DNA of 64,000 nucleotides. Origin: Platycnemis pennipes. Its lineage: Eukaryota; Arthropoda; Insecta; Odonata; Platycnemididae. Position numbers and translations under genes: made by a program. Location: NCBI GenBank assembly GCA_933228895.1, contig OW121847.1, positions 82,687,656-82,751,655 of the forward strand, given 5' to 3'. Each line of letters opens with the position of its first letter. The first letter of the stretch is position 1. Shown one piece after another: positions 1 through 11,100 of this stretch. The notes beneath the pieces were generated by a model. The model did no database searches. It worked only from the letters and a program-made list of their open reading frames with translations, and was not told the origin of the DNA.

Positions 1-540
1 CTATTTCATTCTTTACCTTGGCGTACCAGTTAGTTTGTTAGGTTGCAAGTTAAATTCCTTTCAGTTTCCTAAAAGCCGTTGTGATTAAGTCTATCTTTAT
101 TTCTTTCTTAATTTTTGCATTAATATTTTCTCCGTATTCTTCACCTTGGGGTAAGGTTAAGCTGTCAATTGACACCTAAATTTCTTTTAGTTTCTAATCA
201 CCTTTGTCATTCACTTTGGATTCGTGGTTTAATGGCTACCGAGAACATTTAGTTCACATGTGAGGGAGACTGTGTGGGCGATGAAGCATAATCTGTTGAG
301 AAAGTCCCATGACCAATCAAAGTTCATTATATTAATGGAAGTTACCTTGTATTTTCAAAGTCTAAACATATTAGGCCCGCCGGCATGTGAAGACCTTTTC
401 CGGGTAAAGCACAGAATTCCGAAATTTGCTATGAAATTCCCTCATAGGGGTTGATTGAAAATAGAGCAAGTAGTTTGAAAATTAAAAAATATTTATCCAC
501 AAATGTATGTACGATGGAGAGCATATTATAGTGATCCCGT
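1..540. other. AT-rich intergenic DNA, imperfect tandem duplication
   Basis: No gene is recognised. Two segments, near 10-78 and 136-203, look like diverged copies of each other. Both begin with a form of ATTCTTYACCTTGG followed by GTA, and both end in a form of TTTYAGTTTCTAA. The short open frames here have no recognisable domain and are judged to be chance. Confidence 0.35.
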
Positions 541-554
541 AAAATATTCAAAAG

Positions 555-645
555 GAAAAATTTTGACACGATTGGGACTCGAACCAGGGCCTTATCCTGA
601 TAAACACCGTTACAGTGCCTTAACCCACTTGTCCAAGGCTATTGT
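555..645 (-). repeat. tRNA-like SINE head (minus strand)
   Basis: Read on the minus strand, this stretch carries an A-box-like TGGACAAGTGG (plus 625-635) and a perfect Pol III B box GGTTCGAGTCC (plus 575-585), spaced as in a tRNA with a long variable arm. The flanks do not close an acceptor stem, so it is read as a SINE head and not a tRNA gene. Confidence 0.5.
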
Positions 646-829
646 TAATACAGGTGTGTCCGACAAAGAATTTATGGGGAACACAATTCTATAGGTGCGT
701 TTTTCTCGCAAATCTGGTCCTACGCGAAAGAAAGCCATGGCATTTTTCCTGCATTCCTTCTATAGTTTCAGAAAATATTGCATCATTTAGATCCCGAGCA
801 TCAGTATCGCGATGTCTCCTTGTGAGCTA

Positions 830-1015
830 AAGAAAAAACTCTTGCGCTACCACAAATTGAATCGAACCCGGGCCCTAGCCTTTTTTTATATAGGCTATAG
901 CACCTTCTAGTGTATAGGCTAGAATCCTACAAAATTTCAGCTCAATCGCTTCAGTAGTTTATGAGGAGATGAGTAACGAACATAGAAATGGCAGACAGAT
1001 AGACTTCATTTTTAT
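830..1015. repeat. SINE head fragment plus LINE/SINE-type 3' tail
   Basis: A minus-strand B box GGGTTCGATTC lies at plus 859-869. Next to it on the plus strand (about 935-1010) is a segment reading AAATTTCAGCTCAATCGCTT, then AGTAACGAAC and a CAGACAGATAGACTTC-like end. From memory this resembles a retroelement 3' tail common in insect genomes. It is probably two truncated insertions side by side. Confidence 0.4.
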
Positions 1016-1354
1016 ATATTAGTATGATTATTATTTTTAAAATAAAAGTGATGCAATAAAACGGCAAAATGTTACAAATCGTAGCCAAAGTAGTGTTCCG
1101 AAAGCGCCCAAATTATAATCATATTTAAATTGTTTTATTCGAATTGGGATGAGGGTGGTAAGTGCATAGCAGATATAGTGGAATTATTAATATTATTAGT
1201 GGAATTAAATCCGGATCGAGTAACCACGGAAAATGACTCAACGTGTTCAAAACACATCTCGCACTTCTCCGCGCGCAACGAGTTCTCGTCTGATCACTCT
1301 CGTCACGTCATAGAAGCGAGTGTCACGCCTGTACATCAAGACTTAAGCCTAATA

Positions 1355-1447
1355 CAAATACAAAATTCATACCGCAGAGTGGAACTAGAACCCGCTACCT
1401 TCGGGTTGTCCTGCATGGAGTTTACCGACCCTGGCTACCGTGATTGA
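1355..1447 (-). repeat. tRNA-like SINE head (minus strand)
   Basis: On the minus strand an A-box-like TAGCCAGGGTCGG is followed after about 45 nt by GGGTTCTAGTTCC (plus 1381-1393), a one-base variant of the B box. The spacing is that of a tRNA-like Pol III promoter. It is diverged and no target duplication was identified. Confidence 0.45.
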
Positions 1448-2206
1448 CAATTTCGAGGAGTTTTAGAAAAATAAATTATTTTATATCATGTTTTAAGGAC
1501 TGATTTTCATCATTGATAATAATAATTATAGGTGTCAAAAACGGACCACCGGCCTCCTCGTGGCGTCCCTGGAAACGGCTTCGGCCGGCTAATGGTGGCC
1601 GTATGCTTGCGGGGTTAACTTCCCCACTCGCAGCACTACTGGGTTCCAAATAATTCAGGAAACGCCACCCACAACCGGCCCTTCTCGGATGAGGACCCTA
1701 GTAAAGTTGGGTGTGGCAAAGAAACAAAATCTAAAAAAGGACTTTGCATAGAGTGGACGGAGACCCTGAGGGGAGTTTGCCATGCTGCCAATGAGCCAAG
1801 TTGCAGAGGATACATGGCGAGGATGCACTCTTTGTGGCTTGAGATGCATCCTGAACATAACCACCAGTCGCAACAGAATCTGCGCGACTACGCCATTCAC
1901 CTGATGGCACCCCAACCGCAAGGTCATAGTAGTACATGTACGATCAGTCAAGGTTCCATCTCCTACAAAGGCAGAAAAAACTCCTGCCGTGGCTCCCGCC
2001 GATGTTTCGGTGAAGGGAGACGAGCTGAAGGCTGACCTGATCTATTTAAGCGGTTGGAAAGCACGATAAACTACGATGAGGCAACTATCAGGCAGAGAAC
2101 TATCCATCATAAAATTTCTCTGCGGGACCAAGAGCTATAGCAATAGCTGAATGATATCGTAGATATGATCTTGAGAGAAATGAGCAGCATCTGAGAAATA
2201 ACCTGC

Positions 2207-2803
2207 GTGGTATATGCTGCCGTCACACTGTTGGCCTCTCCCCAAGTGTCTGCCTCTTGGAAGACGAAAGCAGCATATAGGCTGAAACAGCTTAATGCCA
2301 AAATCACCCTGGCCAGACAACAGATGTTGAGATATCAGTGTGTGTTGGACTACCTTTCCTCCGGTTGGGCCTTTACACCGAAGGTCAAGCGCATTGCGCG
2401 TGTAATCCGGAGAGACCATCACACACTGAGCAAAATAATTCTACTTATTCTTAAGCAGCACGAGGTGGATAGAGTGCGGGCACTTACAACGGCTCGAAAG
2501 AAGTTGGTCAAGAGGACCAGGAAGGAGAACTCCACCTTCTCCTTTCAGCCGTCCCGTCTCTTCCGACCCCCTCCACCTGTTGTCCAAACACCACCAACTG
2601 TCCCGGAGAAGGAACGTTACTGGAAGGACATCTACGAGATCACGAAGCCATTCAACGAAGGTACTCCAGCCATTGCCCACTTTAAGGTGTTTTGTGACCG
2701 CCACTTGGCGGACATGGATCGTCCCATCTCCGTCACGGAAAGTGATGTGAAGAAGGCCTTCTCTGGCAAGAAGCACTGCTCCAGAAATGGACGCAGTGAA
2801 TAA
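2207..2803 (+). pseudogene. Retrotransposon ORF, region before the RT fingers
   Basis: This open frame of 198 codons is rich in Lys and Arg and ends in a stretch resembling the start of a non-LTR RT: KERYWKDIYE near residue 136, then SDVKKAFSGK near residue 179. In such elements the next residues are normally a K-PGPDG-type RT motif. Here that reads HCSRNGRSE and a stop, so a frameshift or substitution has destroyed it. The upstream third is not recognised. The annotated start is only the first ATG in frame. Confidence 0.55.
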
Positions 2804-2938
2804 CTTCTGATGGAAAAAGTTCCCTTCCACGCACAAAACCACCTAGCCAGAATCTTCACATCCTTCCTATAGGGGACGGAGCCAATTCCGTCCTGGCTGA
2901 CTGAGGGGCGAACGATTTTAATACCAAAAAAGGGAGAC

Positions 2939-3193
2939 TTGTCTGATCCGAAGAAGTACCGCCCTATAACCTTTCTCAACACTGTATGCAAGGCATTCAT
3001 TTCCATCCTGAACGACCTTATCCTCCGCCACGTCCAACCGGTGTGGGAGGAAGTGTACGAGCAGAGGAGCTCGAAGAAAGGCATCGCGGGATGCAAGGAC
3101 AACCTGCTCATTGATAGGTGTGTGAGTCAGGACGCTCGTCAATACAAGCGTAAGCTGTCAATGGCCCCGGGTGGACTACAAGAAGACTTTTGA
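2939..3193 (+). pseudogene. Retrotransposon RT fragment (fingers)
   Basis: The first residues, DPKKYRPITFLNTVCKAF, match the N-YRPI-L-ST--K-type motif of non-LTR reverse transcriptases. KGIAGCKDNLLID matches the following Q-GF-G--D-ll motif in its RLE-element form. The frame runs out in APGGLQEDF, where the overlapping next frame takes over with DYKKTFDTT, the RT catalytic motif A. A single frameshift near 3165-3185 therefore splits the domain. Confidence 0.65.
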
Positions 3194-3680
3194 TACCACC
3201 TCTGATGATCTGATTATAGCCATGCTGAGGTACATGAAAGTCCACCCAGAGGTTGTGTCCTGCATCGAACGCCTGTTACCGCTGTGGAAGACCCTCTTCG
3301 CCATACCATCTGGCAATAAGGCCGTCTACACAGATTTAGTAACATACCACCGTGGTGTTTTCCAAGGAGACAGCCTTAGTTCCCTCCTGTTCTGCTTATC
3401 TCTCCTTCCACTGTCCGTTCAGTTGAGACGAGGCAAGGGATATATGTGCGGTGTCCCGTCAAAAAGGGAGCATAAGGTCACCCATCTTTTTTACATGAGT
3501 GACCTGAAGCTTTATGTTTCAAGCGCGAAAGATCTGTTGGGCACCGTACGCAGATACAGTGAGGATATAGGGATGGAATTCGGATTGGACAAGTGCGCGA
3601 CCATCCATCTGGGGAAAGGAAAGGAATCGGAAGACCAGGATAACGTGCAGGTCGTTGACGGAAGCTATTCGTCATCTTGA
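3171..3680 (+). pseudogene. Retrotransposon reverse transcriptase palm, catalytic site altered
   Basis: The frame contains motif A as DYKKTFDT (residues 2-9), motif B as RGVFQGDSLSSLLFCL (about 61-76), and motif C as FYMSDLKLYV (about 107-116), followed by GMEFGLDKCATIHL, the usual sequence after motif C. In an active enzyme motif C has two adjacent aspartates (Y-x-D-D). Here the first is Ser (YMSD), so the polymerase site is lost. The frame stops at SYSSS, after which the reading frame is broken up to about 3960. Confidence 0.8.
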
Positions 3681-3959
3681 TGATGACGAAGCGAACGACG
3701 GCATAGGCTATCGAAGGAGCTCACGTTCGCCTTACTGCGCTCCGCAGGTCTGAAGCCCGAAACCGAGGGATTCGAGCTCACGTGCCAAGATGGTGGCATC
3801 AACACACTCGTGTACCGTCGCCTCATCTTTGGGGCAAACGTGAGGGACACGAGACGCAGAGCGTGCCAAAGGCAGCCGGAGACTTAAGATCATCTACTCT
3901 CCGGCTGCAGCTTTTATGCGAAGAACGCATACATAAACCGGCACAACTAGGCTCTGCGG

Positions 3960-4340
3960 TTGTTGTATTACCACCTAAGACACCGTTACGGCATAGACGC
4001 GAGTCAGGTGCTGCCTTACGCCCCTGGAGATATCGAGCCCATCATGGAGAACGATAAGTGTAAGATCTGGTGGAATTATTCCTTCCCCACCACCAGGCAG
4101 TTGGAAGCGACAAAGCCTGATATCGTTCTCCTCGACAATCTCTCGCATGCCATGTTTGTGATCGAGATTTCGGCACCGGCCGAAACGAACACGGCAGGGA
4201 AGGTGATAGAAAAAAGGACTAAATATCAAGATCTACTGTGCGAAATCCGGAAAATGTATGCAGGATACGTGAAACTGGCAGTCCTCATCGTGGGCGTGCT
4301 TGGTGGTGTCAAGAGCTCACTGGTTGAGAATCTCAAGTGA
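3960..4340 (+). pseudogene. Retrotransposon C-terminal restriction-like endonuclease (RLE)
   Basis: The 126-codon frame contains KPDIVLLDN (residues about 52-60) and, 13 residues on, FVIEISAP. This is the PD-X(12-14)-(D/E) signature of the restriction-like endonuclease of R2/R4/NeSL-type elements. It is followed by KYQDLLCEIRKMY and LAVLIVGVLGGVKSSL, a block typical of the end of these proteins. The domain itself looks intact; the breaks lie upstream. The frame ends in LKstop, and about 260 bp of 3' untranslated sequence follow. Confidence 0.7.
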
Positions 4341-4609
4341 ATCCCAGCGTGCAGGGCACGAGCGGATGCACTTGCAATTGCAATGCAGAAGGCTGTCCTT
4401 CTCAGGTCCCTCTGCCTTAATTGTGCGCATGACCCTAAGGCTGGGTAGCCACCTATCCAACGGTGGCGGATGAGGCTACCCTTAGGCGTGACCCCTCTCG
4501 AGTCGCAGGCAATTAGGACGGCAATGAAATCTGATGCTAGCCGGAGACTCGGAGGTGGAAGTTACGTTACAGTAACTAACAATAATATTTATTATTCCAG
4601 GCATCTTCC

Positions 4610-5050
4610 CGATAAAAAATAAAAGATATTCATCAGTTACAAAGAGAAACTCAGCTAACTTCTTGAAACCCATTTGGTATCATCATGTAAAAATCATACC
4701 ATATAAAACCATATACCATATATCATTCAAAATCATAAAAATCATAAAAACTTTAGAATGACTTATATCACTACAAATAAAAAAAACAAGTAATCAGATG
4801 ACACACCATAATACATCAACAAAAGTCTTTCACATGTAATTTCCTTATTTTATTCTTAACTGATGTAAAGGAACTATTAAAAAAATCTATGCTGATGCTA
4901 GCATAATTTCCAAACCTTTGTACCTCATACAGTGATACATGAAACGAATAATTTTTTCAGATGTGGGGAAGATAGAACAAGAGATTGTTTCTACTGTTTA
5001 CCGTAGGCACATAAAAACGTATTAGTTCTAGTAGATAACTACCATCAATT
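4610..5050. other. AT-rich spacer between two retroelements
   Basis: No gene is recognised. It includes a run of short repeats of ATACCATATAAAACC-type sequence near 4690-4745 and simple A/T-rich DNA. It separates the RLE element from the minus-strand LINE. Confidence 0.4.
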
Positions 5051-5054
5051 AAAT

Positions 5055-6740
5055 TCAGTAATAGATGGGCAAGAAAGTTTGGACCAGCCTGTTTTTACAT
5101 ACCAAAAGAGAGGACATATTAATATCAGACATAATAAGATTGCAGTCAATTTCATGTGTTGCCCCCAGGGTTTTTATCAATTTTGACAGAGATCTAATGC
5201 AATAATTCATGCTGGACTTTTTCAATAGTTGTCTGATGGACTTTATAACAAGGCGACCATACAACCAAACCATAATCAAGAATGGATCTAACAAGTGATG
5301 AGAATAGTATTTTAATGCAATGAAAGTATCAAAATCTCTGGTGAACCTTGTTATGAAGCCCAGAGTCCTATAGGCTCCAAGAACAATTGCTGTCAGGTAA
5401 CCTTGAAAATCCAGTTTCTTATAAAATAAGATTCCTAAATCTAAGATATTGTTAACCCTAGTAAGTGAAGTATTGCTTATGGTACAATGTACACATGTAG
5501 TCATGTATGATGGGCGATTTATTTATCTGAAAAGATAAATAAATTTCAGCACATTTCTTCATATATAAAGCCATTAAATATCTTTACACCATTGACTAAG
5601 GTTATTTAAGGAGTTCTGGATTCAAGTAATGTCTTCATAAGTCTTTATCACATCAAAGGTTTTTAAATCATCAGCATAGAGCAGGTGATTAACTGATTTG
5701 AAGTGGAGAGCAATGTCATTGATAAATATATGAAACGACAGGGGGCCCCAAGAGAGAGCAAATGTTTTAATGTGCCTAGGGTAAACAGTAGAAACAATGA
5801 ATAGGAGCACTGTGGTATGCCTGATGTTGCTTCAAAGGAAAATGAGATGGCTCCATTAAGTTGCACTGACATTTTTCTGTGATGGAGATAGCTGGAGAAC
5901 CATACCATAAGATCTTATGAAGACATATACGTGGCCCTCGAGGTCCATGAATACCATAGGCTTCAAGTTTCCTAAATAGAATAGCATGGTTAACTTTTTT
6001 GAATGCTTTCCGGAATTCAGTATAGACTGAATCAACTTAAAGTGAATTTTCGAAGGCATTTCCAATGACCTGTTGATAGGTTAGTAAATTAGAGACTGTT
6101 GAACGTCCAAGATAAAATCCATGTTGAGTATCGACTACAAGACCCTTAAAAACTTTTACAAGTGTGGAGTGAATTACAATGGGGCGATAATTACACACAT
6201 CACTTTTCTCTCCACTTTTATGGATTGGAATTATATGCCCCAGTTTAAATAGATCAGGGAAAATAGCATCCTGTAATGACATAGTGAAAATTAGATATAG
6301 TGGATATATGAGAGCTTCATGGCAATTCTTTAGGAAGAGTGGAGAGATATCATCAGGACCAGGCCCCTTGCTGACATCAAGAGTTGCCAGCTTTTTTGCT
6401 ATGGCATTAGTTGATATGTGTGAAGTACTTATATCAATTGTACATTCATAAGTAAGGTCAATGCTTTGACTTGGTGTAGGATTGACATAAACTTTAAAGA
6501 AGTGGGATGCAAAAAGATTAGCAATATCCAGGTAATTATCTCCAACCGGATTGTTATAGTGCATGCCTGTCTGATTTTGGTACGTTTTTTACATGGACCG
6601 GAATTTCCTGATGTTATAAGGAATAGAAGACTGGACTATCGACAAGTACTCGTAATAGCACTTAGATCACAGATGCTTACAATGGCTTCTTGCTTTGGAG
6701 AAGTTCCTATAATCATAAATTGATCGGGTGGCTTTATAAA
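5055..6740 (-). pseudogene. Jockey-type LINE reverse transcriptase remnant
   Basis: Read from high to low coordinates on the minus strand, RT motifs appear in several frames. These are DVSKGPGPDDISPLFLKNC near 6390-6335, GHIIPIHKSGEKSDVCNYRP near 6240-6180, TQHGFYLGRSTVSN near 6125-6085, SGIPQCS near 5825, LLYADDLKTF near 5690-5660 and a C-terminal domain at 5504-5055. Order and wording fit the jockey/CR1 group. The YADD catalytic motif is intact, but frame changes occur near 6050, 5830 and 5620-5500, so it is a pseudogene. The conserved S-G-x-P-Q-G-S-x-L-G-P motif is interrupted by about 40-60 bp. No endonuclease domain is recognised upstream, so the copy is probably 5'-truncated. Confidence 0.75.
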
Positions 6741-7850
6741 TGTTGTGTAGCTACTTTTTATGGAGGCACTGTATTAATTCCTGGGAAAACCATTATGGGT
6801 AACTTTTGCTCTTAATTTTTACATAGGAGTAAACATGTTAATTGCTTCATAGAGAATTAAAGATAATATCTCAGTGGCAGTATTAACATCTTCAGAGCAA
6901 AAAATACCAGCCCAATTAATGTTTAAAAGATAAAGGCCAACCAATACATAATCACATCATTTATAATCATATATTTGCAGAGCATAACCAATTGACTCAA
7001 TTTCTTATGATAAAGGTACATCACATGCAATAGCAGGATGATATAATTCAATAGAAAGTAAATGATTTTGAGATTGATAAGTTTGACATGTTGCATTAGT
7101 TGAGAAAAAAAGATTACGCAACTATATTTACATCAGACCTTTTTATGAAAGAAGTCCGTTGATAATGAATGATAGAGAAATCATAAAAACTTACTTTGCA
7201 TGCTGGGAAGCAATTTGGCGTTGACAAGTCAGGAATTGACAATAAAAATTAGCTTTGAAGCTATTCATTGGCTCATTTCAACCCATATTGTATATATCTC
7301 CTTTTTAAAAACAGTAATGTTGCAGCATTGGGTAACCCTCAAATAAAACAGCATTCAAGCAACACTGTAGTTACATCAATCCTAAAATACACAATCATCA
7401 GTTATAATATCTTTTCTTGGCATGCTAGTAACATTCAATTCCGTCAAATTGTATTAAATATGTCTGGAATCAGATCAATCTAATATTAAAATGAGTAAAT
7501 TATATTTTTTAACAAATCCAAGAAAAATGTATTCATTTCATCAAAGGACAAAGGACATTATCAAAAAGAAGTCATAATTTCCATGGCGTCTTGGTGAAAT
7601 ATGTGAATGTCTTGTTAAAATGAAGTTGTTCACCTTATAAATGAGATTTTAGTGACTGTAATTTGATGTTTTATGATGTATTTACGTGTACTTACTCACG
7701 TCTTAAGCATAGAATCGGATGGTACGTTTGAAATTTCCGGGAAACAAATTACAAGAGTGCACCACATTTTTAACAATAGTTGAATAAATGTACACGTTGG
7801 CGCTGACATCACGACTATTCGATGGCACGTCAATATATCGAAAACTCGAA
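6741..7850. other. AT-rich intergenic DNA upstream of the 6PGL gene
   Basis: No gene or clear repeat is seen. The first few hundred bases may be further decayed LINE sequence. The promoter of the following gene should lie at the right edge. No TATA box is evident in the last 150 bases before the start codon. Confidence 0.35.
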
Positions 7851-7983
7851 ATCTAGCTATTCTCAACTTGCATGAATGATCTGTGACTTGGTGCATAGAG
7901 GAGGTGATCGCCGGTATTCTGAGCTAGGGAGTTCGTGGGAAACACCATACTTTATAATTTCCTGTAGTCCGTGAGGCGTTAGA

Positions 7984-8116
7984 ATGGAAATGGCATCAAG
8001 TGAGACAAAAGTCGTCAAATCGGAGGCGGACGTTATAATTGAGCTGTGCTCGATAATTGAAAATCTGGCCAAGATTGCCATAGAACGTGATGATGTATTT
8101 AAAGTTGGTTTGTCAG
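7984..8116 (+). CDS. PGLS: 6-phosphogluconolactonase coding exon 1
   Basis: This exon encodes residues 1-44 and the first base of Gly45. It ends inside the GLSGGSL motif at the donor G|GTAAAT. The start codon is fixed by the in-frame TGA at 7972-7974 and a good initiation context. The second ATG, two codons on, is an equally plausible start. Confidence 0.93.
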
Positions 8117-11100
8117 GTAAATACATGTGACTGATTAATGATTTTCCTGTTATGTTACTGTAGCATGCACAATTATTTTATAAGACCAGTACTCTGGATT
8201 GGTTAACGGTTTCTGCGATGATTGATTCCGGATTATTCCGGTATACTCCTGTCAAATCTTGTCTTAAGTCAATTAGCCGACAATTCCCCTCATTCATATG
8301 TATCTGCCGTACTTATCGGTTGACTGTCTTTATGATGTTACTTTATTTCTTCAGGTGGATCCTTGGTTAAGTTTCTATCGGAAGGCCTTTCAAATATAGA
8401 CACCGACTGGTCTAAATGGAGACTTTTTTTCTGTGACGAAAGAGTGGTTCCTACTGATAGTGCCGATTCGACTTTTGGCGAATACAGAAACAAATTAATA
8501 GGAACAGTGCCAATAACCGAAGATCAGTTCATTAAAATAGACCCTGATTTGTCTGGTAAGCACTGAAACTCCATATAATTTTGTGCTGAATGAACTTAAC
8601 ATTTTACGTGCCTTGACGTTGGCCTGTCATGTCTCCTCCTAGCAATGAATGTGGAGGAATGAGTCTGGAGTAGGAATTTTAAGGCATTTGACGTCGCTTT
8701 GACAGGATTAATTGCTTGATAAGTTATATGTTGCGTCAGACTTGCGTGCAAAGGGTTAATTGATGCTAGACAATTACAGTCTTTTATACTATTGCCTCAA
8801 GTTTTAAAATTTTCCTGTTCTCCGTACTTGGCGATCATTATGGCCGACATTGTGATTAACGATTAGCCTTGTTTTTTTCCCATTGCATTGGAGAAATTAG
8901 TCAAGAGTTGCGTATGACCATCGTATGACATGGATGTCGGAAGTCATATTTCTATGTGCTTGGCTATTTACAGCTGAAGCGGCCGCTAAAGACTACATCC
9001 AGAAGATGGCTGTTTGGTTTCCTCCGGACTCCCTTCCAAGGTTTCACTTACTACTATTGGGCATGGGTCCTGATGGCCATACGTGTTCCCTTTTCCCCAG
9101 TCATCGCCTCTTGGATGAAACATCTGTTTGGGTGGCGCCAGTCACGGATTCACCTAAGCCTCCACCAAGTCGTATTACTCTCACGTTTCCTGTTGTAAAT
9201 AATGCAGAGTGCTGTGTTTTTGCTGTAGCAGGTGCTGCTAAAGCAGACATGGTAAAGGTAAGTCAATCGGAACAATTAAATCCTCTCAATTATCAGTTGT
9301 ACGGTGTAATTTTTTTACTGTTATTTAGTTGTGATTTCACATTCAATTTTGTTGTTGGATCTTAAGCGAATGAATTATATCAAATATTATGACATGAATC
9401 GAAAATTATTATAGTCCTGCATGGCTGTCAGCCTTACTGCAGTTACACCTAATTAGTTATCACAGTGAATAATTATTTGCATGGTAAGATGCTAATAAGT
9501 TACGAGGCTCATTTTCACACATGGTGTTAACGCAGGTGAAAATTTCCTGCTTTCGGGGGGTAGAGATTTATGCCAGACATCCTTGAATCTGACTTCATTA
9601 TCAGGTTCAGCACTCCAATAAATACAGAGATATCTCATTGCACATTTTATTGTATAGAGAATGCTATTTATGCTAATAGGTGAAAATTTTATCAAGAATT
9701 GACTGTCAGCGTAGCACTAAAACTCATGACAGAGCTCCAAATGCTTGATATATGATATTATTCCCTTGATCAAAGGTTTTTAATGATTTGTACTCAAACC
9801 CATTCACATTACATCTATTACTAGCATGGGATATTATTAAAAAAACTGTTGGTTGTTAATCTCAACACTTATTCAAGAACCAAACGCCATATTATGCTTC
9901 CTCACGAGTTAGAAATCTCTTTTCTAATTAGGAACACGACCTGCTATTAATGACTATGATAAAATTATTCCATACAGTTGAAATTATTCCGTGTGAGTTA
10001 TTTTCTCCAGGTGCCATGGTAGGTATGTTCCATTAAAGTGGGCAGTATTAGGTGGTTGATAGTTGTCTATTTGTGAATCATTCAAAGATGCTCAGTGATT
10101 TTTGGAAATCTCTCATGTTGATCCATTTGGTCTACAAAATCCTGGCCTTAATGCTGTCACTGTTGTGTATGCACTTAGGACTAAAATATGCCCACAACAT
10201 CTTGAAGTTGTCATTTTGCCAAGCAGGTCCGAATGTAGGGAACCAGAAAACCTGTGGATCAGTCAGTGTGGTAACTGGAGCCCTGGCCTTCCATGCAGAG
10301 GGCCAGGTTTGAATCCTGGTCATGCCATAGTTTTATTTAAAGCAGCAAAGGCCAGAATCAGGCACATAGCCGGGGGGCAAGCTTCTTGGGCTTCAGTCAC
10401 CCTGATATTTTTTTCCGAATAATTTTGTTGTTCTGATTTTATCTGGTCATGATTATCAGGATTATGCTGCATATAATTCTTGTTTTAAGTGTCTTGAAAC
10501 ATAATCAGTTTGATGCATGTGTGTGGGATTTGTTTTTTTCAATCTGATATGTATGCCTGCGTTGAATTTGTTCTGGGACCGGTTGACTTAACTGCTTCAT
10601 AACAAGGTAGGCTTGTGAACTCTACCAGTGAGAAGAGATAGAAATGGGAACTGTGAAATTAAATACAAAGTACTAAAAATTAAGGGAAGAGATTTGTTAC
10701 ACACTTGCATCAAATGGGCAAGGCTGATTTGTTTCTAGTTACACTAAACTAGACTTAGCCTCCCTCTCCCCGAACCAAATTTATAGCTACCTGCCTGGCC
10801 AGAATGGACCTTGTAAACTTCTTTTGTATGTGACATAGGTTCATTGCTGTAGATGCATTACTATGCTATGTTCATGGCATAGGTTCATTTGCATGTCAAT
10901 AGGGCATGCTTGGTAATCTTCATCCCCTGCCACACATCCTCATGGTGGCTTGCAGGGTATCGCATAGATGTAGATGGCCTATGATTCTCCATGTACATCC
11001 TTATGGAAAGTTGTTACATTTCATCTCAATGTATCAAGTCATTAATGATAGTGTTAGTATCGCAGCTTTAGATGTTTCAAGTACCTAAATGACATTCCTG

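Larger units (their letters stand above)
1525..4610 (+). mobile_element. Degenerate non-LTR retrotransposon with RLE-type endonuclease
   Basis: Recognisable pieces lie in order on the plus strand: a linker before the reverse transcriptase (2207-2803), RT N-terminal part (2939-3193), RT palm (3171-3680) and C-terminal endonuclease (3960-4340). They fall in different frames, so the copy is inactive. Having the endonuclease after the RT, with a PD...E motif, is the layout of the early-branching RLE clades (R2, R4/Dong, NeSL) and not of jockey/RTE. The left edge abuts ATAATAATAATTATA (about 1518-1533) and the right edge AATAATATTTATTATT (about 4582-4597). This is compatible with the preference of Dong/R4 elements for TAA-type repeats, but exact ends are not proven. 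Confidence 0.7.

Noticed and set aside
555..645. A tRNA gene on the minus strand
   Set aside because: A and B boxes are present but the acceptor and anticodon stems do not close; it is treated as a SINE head. The same holds for the other B-box sites.
1525..2060. A separate gene in the left part of the RLE retrotransposon
   Set aside because: Frames on both strands overlap in GC-rich DNA leading directly into the retrotransposon; more likely its 5' region.
8956..9198. Plus-strand open frame in a second frame
   Set aside because: It is an out-of-frame shadow of 6PGL exon 3.
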